Assembly (NCBI GenBank): GCA_016946835.1
Contig: JACVTC010000141.1
Coordinates: forward strand, 297,501-361,500
Reading direction: 5' to 3'
Length of the DNA: 64,000 nucleotides
Source: Neocallimastix lanati (nom. inval.)
Lineage: Eukaryota > Neocallimastigomycota > Neocallimastigomycetes > Neocallimastigales > Neocallimastigaceae
In this document: positions 19,143-31,700 of the stretch, piece after piece
How positions within the stretch are numbered: position 1 is the stretch's first letter
Layout: each line of letters begins with the position of its first letter
Position numbers and translations under genes: made by a program
The notes under the pieces: model-generated
Seen by the model: the letters and a program-made list of their open reading frames with translations, nothing else
What the model was told of the DNA's origin: nothing
Database searches by the model: none

Positions 19143-21533
19143 GAATGTGAAGCATTTCGACATAATTTATGCATAATCATCATAAATTTTTGTACAATAT
19201 GTATAATATATGTAATACGCCATTATTTTCAACGTATATTTTTATTTATTGTATTTTAGCATTAAAAAAATGAAATAAAAACAAAAAAAAAAAAAGAATA
19301 AATAAAAGAATAAATGTATTTTAGCATTAAAAAAATAAAATAAAAACAAAAAAGAATAAATAAAAGAATAAATAAGTTTTCTGTTAATAATTTTGTTTTA
19401 TTTTTATTTTTTTTTTAATTTTATTTTATTATTATATTTTATTATTAAATATTTTAATAATAAAACCTTTCCATTTTATTTTATTTAAATAAAATAAATA
19501 AAATTATATATTTTATTATTAAATTAAATAAATAATAGAATAAATTTTATTATGATATTATATATTTATTTTTATTGATATTAATAAAATATAATGATAT
19601 TGATATTAATAAAATATAATGATATTGATATTAATAAAATATATTGATATTGATATTAATATAATTTAAACTATATATATTCAAGTTAATTATTATTTAT
19701 AAATTTAGAGTGTTTAATTCTATTAAACATTTATACCATAAATCAATGATATCATTGTTATCACATTTTTTATCAATCAATTAGGATTCCTTTTTTTTTT
19801 GTATTTTTTAATTAAATCATTGATTTCATCAGTTTTTGTTAATATTCTTTTTTTTTTCCAAACTCCTTCAATTTTCCTTTTGTAATTATTGTAAGATAAA
19901 GATTCTTCTCTTTTTAAATGATAAATCAATTCATATAAAGAAGGCTTTTTGTAAAACAATTTTTTTAAGTAATTGTTAAAAGATTCTAAAGCATTATTTG
20001 TTATGTGGTTTATATCGTTATAATAATTGCAATATTGAATATCATATTTATATAAATAAGTCTTATCAAAATATTCCAAAAAATTTAAAAAATTGAAATA
20101 TTTATATATTTGACATATAATTTTAATATAATTATAAATATCAAATATATATTCAGGATTTATAAAAGGAAAATTTGTAATAGCTTTATATAACAAATAA
20201 ATCTTATGATTATTTTCAACTTCATTATAATATAATTCATTTTTTTTGGACTTCTAACAATCTTTTATAATGCCATACACAAAATTTAATAGTAATATTA
20301 GGAAATATTTTAATGGAAGCATTAGATATACTTTTTTCAAAATCACAACGCAAAATTTTTGGTGTAACTATAATATTATTATTATATTTACTTTCATCCT
20401 TTTTTAATTCTTCAAATAACAATTCATAGGTTGCTTGTTCTTTATTATTAGTTGCTTGTTCTTTATTATTTAATATAGATAGTGATGTAGTATAAAAACT
20501 ATTTATTTCTGGAGCAAATACTCTTGTTATAAACACTTGATAACCAAATATTGGTGCAATATAAAATGTACCATCAGCAAACATATTTTCGTTGTATTTA
20601 ATAAACAATTCTGTTTTTGGAATGGGGAATGATGATTGAAAAATTATAATATTAGAATTTTTGTATATCATAAAATTTTCATCTCTTTCGTTTATATAAT
20701 ATTCAGATTTATCTGGAATTTTATTAAATTCTGATATATCAGGAGGTAGTTGTTTTTTTATATATCTTGATATTTGGGATTTAATTGAATTATGTTCATG
20801 GCATATCAATCCAATTTCTTCAGATATTTCATTATATATATGTTTTGGATTTATATCAAATGGGATTGAGGTTTTTCTAATTTCATTTTTCATTTTATGT
20901 TTTACTATTGATACAGATGCATCATATTCTTTTCCTGGATGAGTATGTCTGTTTTCATATTCTATTACTTTATTATTATCATTTAGAATAATATAAGATT
21001 TACATTTTTTAACTGTTTTATATTTAGTATATTTGAATATATTTGTATTATTCGTTATATACCATAAATTAAATTTATATTTTCTATTTACAATGATTTA
21101 ATTTTTTTTCTTTATCTTTATTAGTTTCACTTATTTCTAATTGATCATCTATTTATTATAAATATTTTAAATTAAAAGTTTTATTTTTTATTTTTTAATT
21201 TTTTTTGTTTTAATCTATTTTTTTTTATCTTATATTTTATTTTATTTTTTATTTATTTTTTTTTATTTTTTATTTATTTTATTTTATTATTTATTTATTT
21301 TTTTTTATTTTTTATTTATTTTTTTTATTATTTATTTATTTATTTTTATTTTTTATTTATTTTTTTTATTTTATTACTTTATTATATATATATTTTTTTT
21401 ACTGTAAATGTTATTAAAATTAAAAAAAAAAAAAATTAAAAATAAAAATAAAAATAAATTTAACCCTATTCCTATTCATTTGTTTTTACAAGCCACATTG
21501 TAATACATGAATAAATGATCAAACATAAATTAT
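19143..21533 (-). mobile_element. MULE (Mutator-like) DNA transposon, copy 1, transposase broken, right end truncated
   Basis: The left terminal inverted repeat includes GCATTTCGACATAATTTATG (from about 19152). The right end is CATAAATTAT, cut short just before GTCGAAATGC and joined to the left end of copy 2 at 21534. The three copies in this window (19143, 21534, 38403) share both ends: 'GAATGTGAAGCATTTCGAC' on one side and 'GTCGAAATGCAATACTCC' on the other. The transposase runs on the minus strand. Confidence 0.85.
19697..21101 (-). pseudogene. MULE transposase (FLYWCH-like zinc finger plus DDE domain), disrupted
   Basis: The frame is open upstream of the ATG at 20893 to about 21101 and includes a FLYWCH/WRKY-like module: W in FNLWYITNN, C in KKCKSY, then RHTHPGKEY (HxH). 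The MULE core follows: first Asp in FADGTFYIAPIFGYQVF, second Asp in LRCDFEKS with the MULE CxxH motif CVWHYKR, third acidic residue in NNALESFNNYLKK. The frame breaks at an A8 run near 20239, where one A fewer restores continuity with 19777-20196, and again at an A-run near 19800, after which the family C-terminus (DLWYKCLIELNTLNL) reads in another frame to a stop at 19697. There is no good start codon before 20893; a stop lies just upstream at about 21102. It is therefore non-functional as read unless the homopolymer breaks are sequencing errors. Confidence 0.85.
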
Positions 21534-22179
21534 GAATGTGAAGCATTTCGACATAATTTATGTATAATCATCATAAATTTTTGTACAATGTATATAATAT
21601 ATGTAATACACCACTATTTTCAACGTATATTTTTATTTATTGTATTTTAGCATTAAAAAAATGAAATAAAAACAAAAAAAAGAATAAATAAAAGAATAAA
21701 TGTATTTTAGCATTAAAAAAATAAAATAAAAACAAAAAAGAATAAATAAAAGAATAAATAAGTTTTCTGTTAATAATTTTATTTTATTTTTATTTTTTTA
21801 ATTATATTTTATTATTATATTTTATTATTAAATATTTTAATAATAAAACCTTTCCATTTTATTTTATTTAAATAAAATAAATAAAATTATATATTTTATT
21901 ATATATTTATTATTATTGATATTAATTAAATATTTTAATATTAATATTAATAAAATATTTTTATATTGATATTGTTTATTTTTTTTTTTATTTTATTACT
22001 TTATATATATATATATATTTTTTTTTACTGTAAATGTCATTAAAATTAAATTAAAAAATAAAAATAAAAATAAAAACAAAAATAAATTTAACCCTATTCC
22101 TATTCATTTATTTTTACAAGCCACATTGTAATACATGAATAAATGATCAAACATAAATTATGTCGAAATGCAATACTCC
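21534..22179. mobile_element. MULE copy 2: non-autonomous deletion derivative (about 650 bp)
   Basis: Both MULE ends are present (GAATGTGAAGCATTTCGAC at left, GTCGAAATGCAATACTCC at right). The left about 400 bp match the left end of copy 1 and the right about 200 bp match its right end, with the transposase deleted. It abuts the truncated right end of copy 1 directly, head to tail. Confidence 0.85.
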
Positions 22180-22180
22180 C

Positions 22181-22579
22181 TGATATAACTTTTGATATGC
22201 GGGACTTTTATGCTTTTATGTGCAATAATTTATAAGCAGTGGGTTTTAAATAATGGTAGTTTAGTAAATTTTATTAATAAAATTATAATATTCGTACAAT
22301 TAAAATAATAATTCTAATTCCTAAAAATTTACAAGAGAGTTCGCTATTTCTAATATAAATAATCTAATCTATTTATAAGAAATAGATAATATATTAATTA
22401 TATATTCTAATATATAGAAATATATAAATTTTATATGAAATAAAGTATTATAATTATTATAATTATAATAATACATATTGAAATAAAATAAAATAAAATA
22501 ATTATTATCATATAGATATAAATTTAATAATTATTATTAAATATACAAATATGCTACTACACATATTTGTTTTATATCA
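22181..22579 (-). repeat. Solo LTR, family B, copy 1
   Basis: On the minus strand it runs TGATATAA...TTATATCA, perfect 8-bp inverted termini. Its 5' about 40 bp (TGATATAAAACAAATATGTG...) closely match the LTR of the complete Ty3 element, so it is a related family. No internal region is attached. Confidence 0.8.
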
Positions 22580-23333
22580 CTTTTATGTGTAATAATTTAT
22601 AATCAGTGGGTTTTTTTTTTTTTTTTTTTAAATAATTGTTGTTTAGTAAAATTTATTAATAAAATTATAATATTCGTATAATTATAATAATGGTTCTAAT
22701 TCCTAGAATTTTACAATAGAGTTTCTAATTCTAATATAAATAATTTAATCTATTTATAAGTGTTAGAAAATTAGTATTTTTAGTTTATAAATTTAATTAA
22801 CATTTTAATTAATATTTTTATTTTATTACAACTTTTATTATAATTTTAAATATTAAATAGTTTATTATAAATAAATAGGATATATTATATTAATATATAG
22901 TTTATATAGTTTATGAATATAGTTTTAAAAAAATTTTTATTTTTATAAGCCTCTTTTATATAGTTAATATTAAAACATGTATTTAATGTATTAAAATATG
23001 TATGATCCATCAAATGTATTTTGTATGTATAAATAACATTAAATTATGTATTCTTAAAAAATAAGCCTTTTGCTTCAAAATAAATAAAGTTAATAAATAA
23101 ATAAATATTGAGATTTTTTAACAATAAGAAATAGGTAATATTAATTAAATATTCTAATATATAGAACTATATAAATTTTATATGAATTAAAAGTATTATA
23201 ATTATTATAATTATAATAATATATATTGAAATAAAATAAAATAAAATAATTATTATCAAAAAGATATAAATTTAGTATTTAATAATTATTATAATTTACA
23301 AATATGTTTACTACACATATTTGTGTTATATCA
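22580..23333 (-). repeat. Solo LTR, family B, copy 2, truncated and interrupted by another LTR
   Basis: Matches copy 1 from TTTTATGTGTAATAATTTAT onward but lacks the outer about 30 bp. It is split at 22760/23124 by an inserted 363-bp element. Confidence 0.75.
22761..23123. repeat. Nested solo LTR (family C) with target duplication ATAAG
   Basis: Starts TGTTAG, ends TTAACA, and is flanked by ATAAG on both sides (22756-22760 and 23124-23128). Removing it restores the uninterrupted family-B LTR sequence seen in copy 1, which proves insertion. Confidence 0.85.
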
Positions 23334-23524
23334 TAAACACCATATTTTTATATGTCTTATGTATATTTATTTTTATTATATAAAACACTTTAAAAAGAAA
23401 AAAAAAATAATAAAAATTTATCTAATTAAATAAATATATTAAAGTAAAATATTAATAGTAATAATAATAATAATAATAATAATATAAATACATTAAATAA
23501 AATATATTATCTATTATTCAAGTA

Positions 23525-23592
<68 letters not shown>

Positions 23593-23958
23593 AAAAGATA
23601 AAAATAAATAAATAGTAGAATAGAATTCAATTAAAGTATAATGTGAACAAAATAAAAGATAATAAAATAAAAGATAAAATAGTATGGAAATTACATTAAT
23701 TATTATTTTTTTATTATTCTAATTATTTATTTTGATTAAGATAATATTATATGTTTAAATTTTTTAAAATTATTTAAAATTATTTGATTTCTGATGAAAT
23801 TAGTACATCAATAATTTTTTTAAAAAAATAAAATAAAATAAAATAAAATAAAATAAAATTAATAGTTTAAAAAAAGAAAAAAAAAATTTAAATTATTTAT
23901 TTCCCCCATTTTTTTCTTTTTTTCTTTCCATTAATAATAATTTTATTATTATTATTAT
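23334..23958. other. Gene-free A/T-rich region downstream of SEC2
   Basis: Contains AAT/ATT microsatellites (about 23459-23480 and 23526-23552) and a poly(T) run (about 23553-23592). No coding signal. Confidence 0.6.
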
Positions 23959-26406
23959 TTAATTCATTTCACCATTAATATCATCTGTAGCAACCGATGA
24001 ATTATGATCACCATTATCATTAACAATATACTCAGAATTTGGCATTGTACTTGGTAAATATGAATTGCGTTTACTTGTTGGAGGTTTATAGGTATCAAGA
24101 TTAAGTACTCTATGATTTGGTTTGACTTGATCACTGTCTTGAGTTATAGAACTGTTACTAGAATCATTACTATCACCATTATTTAAAGGATAGGAAACTA
24201 CTGTATTAGAATGTGTAATTGGTGACTGTATTGTACCGATTATAGAAGAATTAGAACCACCATATTCAGATTTTATTTGACTTATTGAAAGTGAACGCTT
24301 ATAAGTTGTAGTACTTTGAGTAAGCTTTGGTAATTTTCCAAAACCGTAATCAAATTCGGCTTGATTTAATGCACCAACACGTGCATAAAACATTTGACGC
24401 TTCAAACGAATGTTTTCGTAATAAAGCTCTGCTATACCTCTATTTGTATAAAGACCTTGACGAATATGACGAATAAAGTTATAAAATTCACAACATGCAA
24501 CAATTCTATCACGACAAACAGAACAAAGTGGAGACCAATCATTTTCATCATTCTTATTATATTTTTCAATTCGGAATTGGAAACGAATTGGATTTGAATG
24601 TGTATTTGGTCTACCACAAGCTTGACAGCCATTAACTACTTGATCATAAATAATACCACTACCAAAACCAGCTTGAACACTTAAACGAGCCCACATAGAG
24701 GAACGGTTATTTTGTATTGAATTATTTGTAGAATTAGAAGAATTACTTAAATTACCGACACTGATAGAGGAAGAACGTTCTGCACGGTTTATTCTTGGTG
24801 ATGACAGTCCTGAATTTGGTGATATTTCTTGTAACAAAAGGGAATTAGAAGCAATTTCTTCAGTTAATCTTTTCCATGAAATTTTTGGATCGGAACCAAA
24901 TCTTAAACATGGCATAATATCATCCTCTAAACAATTTTTCATATATGGTATACTATGTAATTTACTCATTTTAACATTAAAAGCTGAACTAATGAAATCT
25001 TTAAATTCAGCAAGTAAGAAAGTGTCAATACTATTAACATCATAAGTGAATTGTTCTTCATCAGAAATTCCAGATAATATACTCATACGTTTATTTTCTT
25101 CCATCATTTTTTTATTTGTTATATTTTCAAAATTAATCTCTTCCATCTTTTTACGTAACTCATTTAATTGTTGATTTTGTGTTTCTAATTGAAATTGTGA
25201 ATCTTTTAATTTGCCAGTAATAATTTTATTGATTTTTTCTGCTTTATGACGCTTTCTCGCTTCGTCTGCAACCAATTTATTCGCTTCTTCAAATAATGAT
25301 TTTGTTAAATCCTCTACCTCATCTTGAACTGTTTGTTTTTCTTTTCTTAATAAATCTGCACTTTCTTTTTCTGTTTCTACTTCAACCTTAAGCTCCTTTA
25401 TTATATTTTCTTTTTCTTCTAATAAACTTTGCAATTCTTGCACTCTTTTCTCCAATTCTTCCTTTTCATTTAAACAATTAACATGTGCTAGCATTTCTTT
25501 ATGAAGAACAGTACGGGTGGAATTTAGCTTTTTATAAATCATTACTTGTTCATCCTTTAATTTATTTATTTCATCACTTTCTCCGAATGAATCATCTAAA
25601 CCCGGATTTAACCTTCCTTTTGGAAGAAGAGCATACTCTTCAATTGTATTAAATAATCTAATTTCATCCTCTGTATATTCAAATATTTTTCTATATTTAC
25701 TAAGTGAATCATTATTAGCTACATTATTTCCAGTAAAATAAGATGAACCTATTGAGTCTTGTGATACATTATTATGATAGGTATAACTATTATTTAAATT
25801 ATTATTACTATTATTTAAATCAGTATATGATTTATTTGGAAAAGATGTTGTATATCTAATAGTTGGTACATAAGGCTTTCCAGTATAACTATTACTAAGA
25901 TTATTGGAGGAAGAACCTTCAGAGTATATAGAAGAAGGTTTACGATTAATCGATTTATTCGAAGATTCAATTGAAGGACTTAACATTTTCTTTGAAGAAT
26001 CTAAAATTCGCTCTTTCAATTGAATTAACATATCTGTTGTTTGCTTGAAATCTGATGGAAATTCGCTAGTATCTGAATCATATTCATCCAATACATCTGT
26101 TGGAAGGGCTGAAGTAGACAATGATGATTGAGAAGACGTTCCAATCGAAGCATTTCTATTTGAATTTAAATGTACCTTTAAACCCGGTTCTGTTATTATT
26201 TTTTTCGTAGTTAAACCTGGTCCCTTTTCCTTTACTAATTTTTCATCTTCTTCCAAAGTTTCATTTATAATATGAGGTATACTGTTTATACTAGAATCAG
26301 ATCTTTTCTGAGAATTATTTACATTTGCTGTATTAGAGATATTTTCTATATCATTATTATATGATGTATTATCATCTTGAGTATTTTCTTCAATTGTATT
26401 GTTCAT
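23959..26406 (-). CDS. SEC2: Sec2-type guanine nucleotide exchange factor for a Rab (Sec4/Rab8) GTPase
   Basis: Single exon, 815 residues. In yeast, Sec2 activates the Rab Sec4 on post-Golgi vesicles for polarised exocytosis; metazoan Rabin8 is related. The catalytic Sec2p coiled coil lies at about 295-425 and carries the family signature DEVEDLTKSLFEEANKLVAD. C-terminal to it is a conserved fungal region with FGSDPKISWKRL (about 500) and two Cys pairs (CQACGR about 593, LCSVCRD about 622, plus CCEFYNFIRHIRQGLY). This resembles the C-terminal homology block shared by Sec2 and Rabin proteins. The Ser/Asn-rich ends are low complexity. It is the only host gene in the transposon-rich middle of the window. 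Confidence 0.92.
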   Translation of the reverse strand: MNNTIEENTQDDNTSYNNDIENISNTANVNNSQKRSDSSINSIPHIINETLEEDEKLVKEKGPGLTTKKIITEPGLKVHLNSNRNASIGTSSQSSLSTSALPTDVLDEYDSDTSEFPSDFKQTTDMLIQLKERILDSSKKMLSPSIESSNKSINRKPSSIYSEGSSSNNLSNSYTGKPYVPTIRYTTSFPNKSYTDLNNSNNNLNNSYTYHNNVSQDSIGSSYFTGNNVANNDSLSKYRKIFEYTEDEIRLFNTIEEYALLPKGRLNPGLDDSFGESDEINKLKDEQVMIYKKLNSTRTVLHKEMLAHVNCLNEKEELEKRVQELQSLLEEKENIIKELKVEVETEKESADLLRKEKQTVQDEVEDLTKSLFEEANKLVADEARKRHKAEKINKIITGKLKDSQFQLETQNQQLNELRKKMEEINFENITNKKMMEENKRMSILSGISDEEQFTYDVNSIDTFLLAEFKDFISSAFNVKMSKLHSIPYMKNCLEDDIMPCLRFGSDPKISWKRLTEEIASNSLLLQEISPNSGLSSPRINRAERSSSISVGNLSNSSNSTNNSIQNNRSSMWARLSVQAGFGSGIIYDQVVNGCQACGRPNTHSNPIRFQFRIEKYNKNDENDWSPLCSVCRDRIVACCEFYNFIRHIRQGLYTNRGIAELYYENIRLKRQMFYARVGALNQAEFDYGFGKLPKLTQSTTTYKRSLSISQIKSEYGGSNSSIIGTIQSPITHSNTVVSYPLNNGDSNDSSNSSITQDSDQVKPNHRVLNLDTYKPPTSKRNSYLPSTMPNSEYIVNDNGDHNSSVATDDINGEMN

Positions 26407-27722
26407 TATTTTTATTTTAATTTAAACTCCAACTTTTGATTTATAAAAATTAATTATAAATATACAATTATTTTTTATCATAAATTATAATAAATCTCAA
26501 ACAAAAGTATTATAATTTTTCTTACTTATTGAAATAAACAAATATTATTAAATTATTTATAAATATTGAAATATATTTTTAAATATGCTTATACAAAAAA
26601 ATAAAATATAAAATGATGTTATTCCTTTTAATTTATATTACACTTGTCAATTCTTAAAAAAAAATAAAAAAAAAAATGTTTCTTTATAATCCAATAATTG
26701 CTTTTATTAATTGAATAAATGTTCATAATATATTTTTTTTAAAAATTTCATACTTTTATATTAAAATATTATTTAGAAATAAATATATATGTTTTAATAT
26801 ATTGAAATTTAGACTTTTTTTTGTAAAAATTATTAAAAATATATCTATTGTAGTTAAAATTCGTTTATAATACTGCTTCTATTATTTAATAAATAAATTA
26901 TTTTTTGACAAGAAAAAAAGTTTATTTATATATTTATTTTTTTATTTTTTTATTTATATATTTTTTTTTAATTTTACTTTATTTCTTTTCTTTTTTGTTT
27001 ATATTATACTGTAACAAAAACTTTATATCAGAAACTAATATATTTATAAAATGTTTTGATTTATTTCTTTGTTGTTTATTATTTATAGTATATAATTAAA
27101 ATGTAATTTTATAATTAAGATATTATTCTGAATTATTACTTGTTTGAATTAATAATATATATAAATATATACATCTATTTTAAAATCTTCAAATATTTTT
27201 TCTTTATCTATTAAAAATATAATACTTATACTTCTAAATAATCATTCAAGAATAGTGTAAATTTAAAGAAAAGCCAAATGAAAATTAAATAAAATTATTA
27301 TAAAAGTAAAATTGTTTTTTTCTAAACAAATATTATTGAATCAAAATAAATTAAAATGATTTATGCTGTAATGTAATGTAATACAATATTATATATTATA
27401 TAATATATAATATTAATTAGTAGAAATCATTTATTTATTTTTTTTAATTATAATTATATAGCAAATTATTTATTTTTTAATATAAATAATTGTAATTATT
27501 ATTTAAATAAATAATATAATTTATTATAAATTATATTATATTATAATAAATTATAAAATTATTACTTTTATTTTTTATTTAATTATGAATATAAATAATA
27601 AATTTTACAAAAAAACAATAAAATGTTTACATCGAAATTCTATAATATATATATTAAATAAATTATTTCTTTATAATGTATTATATGTAATTTGAAATAT
27701 TACAAAAACATTAAATATAATA

Positions 27723-27762
<40 letters not shown>

Positions 27763-28098
27763 AGGCTTTACTCAATACAACTTCTTATAAAATTATCACT
27801 TCATTTATTATAATAATATTATTAATAATTAATAGTAATTTTTTATTTTTTATAAAAAATTTGTTTTATGTTTATTTACATAAATTTTCATATTTCGAAT
27901 TTATTAAAAAATGCATTTTACACACTTAATTACTTAATATATTCATTAAGAATTAATTTATTTTATAAATATTATAAATATAAATTATTAATGATTAAAT
28001 ATTTTATATTAAAATATTAAACTTAATTTCTAATATTCCTCATAAGTTTAATATTCATGTAATTTATGTAATTTGAAGAGTAATTCTTATCATCTTAA
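26407..28098. other. Gene-free A/T-rich region upstream of SEC2
   Basis: A poly(A) run of about 35 lies at 27727-27761, along with TTTATTT-rich stretches near 26930-27000. Only spurious Phe/Leu-rich frames are seen; no exon with recognisable protein sequence. Confidence 0.55.
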
Positions 28099-28415
28099 CT
28101 AAGTACCATTTAAATATTTTGTTAGTCTACCAGCTAAATTATACAGTAATTTAATGTATTCCAATTTTATTTCTTTTTCCTTTATTAATCTTCTTACTTT
28201 ATGATATCCTAAATTTATATGTCTTGATTTTGGGTTAATTGTTTTATTTTCATTATTATAAATTGCTTTATAATCCATTTTAATTTTTATACTTCTATCT
28301 TAATATTCAATTCATTTAAAAGATATTTTAGCCTAATATATTTTAGTATACATTCGTTTAAACCATAGTATTCGCTTTCTGCTGTTGATATCGAAACACA
28401 ATGCTGTAATGCTAG
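28099..28415 (-). pseudogene. Ty1/copia RNase H C-terminal relic
   Basis: Minus-strand reading gives CVSISTAESEYYGLNECI (copia RNase H hallmark S-x-STAESEY), then after a frame break PKSRHINLGYHKVRRLI and EIKLEYIKLLYNLAGRLTKY (family: K-S-K-H-I-D-I-x-Y-H-x-[VI]-R ... LADxxTK), ending in TAG at 28099-28101. Stops and frame breaks lie between the pieces. No LTR was identified nearby. Confidence 0.82.
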
Positions 28416-28701
28416 AAAATAAATTTTGATTTTTTGTCAAGTTTTTTAGACAATATTTATGCAATTTTTAATTTTCATATTGTTATACTAAATATTATTA
28501 ATATTTAGTATAAATTATTTATAAAAATATTAATATGAATAATAGAATATAAATATTAATAAAAGTTACAGAATATGATTAAAATGTTATAAAATATTAT
28601 AATTATTTTGAAGTTTGGTTAATTATTTTATTATATAGTTATTAAAAGTTTAAAACTTGATTTCCTAAATATTGAGTTTTTAAATAAATTATAATTTTAA
28701 C
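28416..28701. other. Gene-free A/T-rich stretch before the satellite
   Basis: No frame or repeat of note is seen. It runs into the first spacer unit of the satellite (AAAGTACAGATTGAA) at about 28702. Confidence 0.5.
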
Positions 28702-31700
28702 AAAGTACAGATTGAATAAAATAAAATATAAAATAAAATAAATAGTTGAAATATAAATGTAAAGTACAGATTGAACAAAATAAAATAAAATAAAATATAT
28801 AGTTGAAGTATAAATGCAAAATACAGATTGAATAAAATAAAACAAAATAAAAAGTTGAAATACAAATGTAAAGTACTGATTGAATAAAATAAAATAAAAA
28901 GTTGAAATATAAATGTAAAGTACCGATTGAATAAAATTAAATAAAATAAAACATATAGTAGAAATATGAATATAAAGTACAGATTTAATAAAATAAAATA
29001 AAATAAAATAAAATATATAGTAGAAATATGAATATAAAGTACAGATTTAATAAAATAAAATAAAATAAAATAAAATAAATAGTAGAAATATAAATATAAA
29101 GTACAGATTTAATAAAATAAAATAAAATAAAATAAAATAAAATAAAATAAAATAAAATAAAATAAAATAAATAGTGAAGTAATATAAAAGAATAAAGTAT
29201 TAATAAAAATAAAATAAAATAAAATAAAATAAAATAAAATAAAATAAAATAAAATAAAATATATAGTAGAAATATGAATATAAATTACAGATTTAATAAA
29301 ATAAAATAAAATAAAATAAAATAAAATAAAATAAAATAAAATAAAATAAAATAAAATAAAATAAAATAAAATAAAATAAAATAAAATAAAATAAAATAAA
29401 ATAAAATAAAATAAAATAAAATAAAATAAAATAAAATAAAATAAAATAAAATAAAATAAAATAAAATAAAATAAAATAAAATAAAATAAAATAAAATAAA
29501 ATAAAATAAAATAAAATAAAATAAAATATATAGTAGAAATATGAATATAAATTACAGATTTAATAAAATAAAATAAAATAAAATAAAATAAAATAAAATA
29601 AAATAAAATAAAATAAAATAAAATAAAATAAAATAAAATAAAATAAAATAAAATAAAATAAAATAAAATAAAATAAAATAAAATAAAATAAAATAAATGG
29701 TTGAAATATGAATATAAAGTACAGATTGAATAAAATAAAATAAAATAAAATAAAATAAAATAAAATAAAATAAAATAAAATAAAATAAAATAAAATAAAA
29801 TAAAATAAAATAAAATAAAATATATAGTAGAAATATGAATATAAATTACAGATTTAATAAAATAAAATAAAATAAAATAAAATAAAATAAAATAAAATAA
29901 AATAAAATAAAATAAAATAAAATAAAATAAAATAAAATAAAATAAAATAAAATAAAATAAAATAAAATAAAATAAAATAAAATAAAATAAAATAAAATAA
30001 AATAAAATAAAATAAAATAAAATAAAATAAAATAAAATAAAATAAAATAAAATAAAATAAAATAAAATAAAATAAAATAAAATAAAATAAAATAAAATAA
30101 AATAAAATAAAATAAAATAAAATAAAATAAATGGTTGAAATATGAATATAAAGTACAGATTGAATAAAATAAAATAAAATAAAATAAAATAAAATAAAAT
30201 AAAATAAAATAAAATAAAATAAAATAAAATAAAATAAAATAAAATAAAATATATAGTAGAAATATGAATATAAATTACAGATTTAATAAAATAAAATAAA
30301 ATAAAATAAAATAAAATAAAATAAAATAAAATAAAATAAAATAAAATAAAATAAAATAAAATAAAATAAAATAAAATAAAATAAAATAAAATAAAATAAA
30401 ATAAAATAAAATAAAATAAAATAAAATAAAATAAAATAAAATAAAATAAAATAAAATAAAATAAAATAAAATAAAATAAAATAAATAGTAGAAATATAAA
30501 TATAAAGTACAGATTGAATAAAATAAAATAAAATAAAATAAAATAAAATAAAATAAATAGTAGAAATATAAATATAAAGTACAGATTGAATAAAATAAAA
30601 TAAAATAAAATAAAATAAAATAAAATAAAATAAAATAAAATAAAATAAAATAAAATAAAATAAAATAAAATAAAATAAAATAAAATAAAATAAAATAAAA
30701 TAAAATAAAATAAAATAAAATAAAATAAAATAAAATAAAATAAAATAAAATAAATGGTTGAAATATGAATATAAAGTACAGATTGAATAAAATAAAATAA
30801 AATAAAATATATAGTAGAAATATGAATATAAATTACAGATTTAATAAAATAAAATAAAATAAAATAAAATAAAATAAAATAAAATATATAGTAGAAATAT
30901 GAATATAAATTACAGATTTAATAAAATAAAATAAAATAAAATAAAATAAAATAAAATAAAATAAAATAAAATAAAATAAAATAAAATAAAATAAAATAAA
31001 ATAAAATAAAATAAAATAAAATAAAATAAAATAAAATAAAATAAAATAAAATAAATGGTTGAAATATGAATATAAAGTACAGATTGAATAAAATAAAATA
31101 AAATAAAATATATAGTAGAAATATGAATATAAATTACAGATTTAATAAAATAAAATAAAATAAAATAAAATAAAATAAAATAAAATAAAATAAAATAAAA
31201 TAAAATATATAGTAGAAATATGAATATAAATTACAGATTTAATAAAATAAAATAAAATAAAATAAAATAAATGGTTGAAATATGAATATAAAGTACAGAT
31301 TGAATAAAATAAAATAAAATAAAATATATAGTAGAAATATGAATATAAATTACAGATTTAATAAAATAAAATAAAATAAAATAAAATAAAATAAAATAAA
31401 ATAAATAAATAAAATAAAATAAAATAAAATAAATAAAATAAAATAAAATAAAATAAAATAAAATAAATAAAATAAAATAAAATAAAATAAATAAAATAAA
31501 ATAAAATAAAATAAAATAAAATAAAATAAAATAAAATAAAATAAAATAAAATAAAATAAAATAAAATAAAATAAAATAAAATAAAATAAAATAAAATAAA
31601 ATAAAATAAAATAAAATAAAATAAAATAAAATAAAATAAAATAAAATAAAATAAAATAAAATAAAATAAAATAAAATAAAATAAATAAAATAAAATAAAA

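Noticed and set aside
26905-27099. 64-codon Phe/Leu/Tyr-rich frame upstream of SEC2
   Set aside because: T-rich low-complexity DNA, no good splice or start context, no family resemblance.
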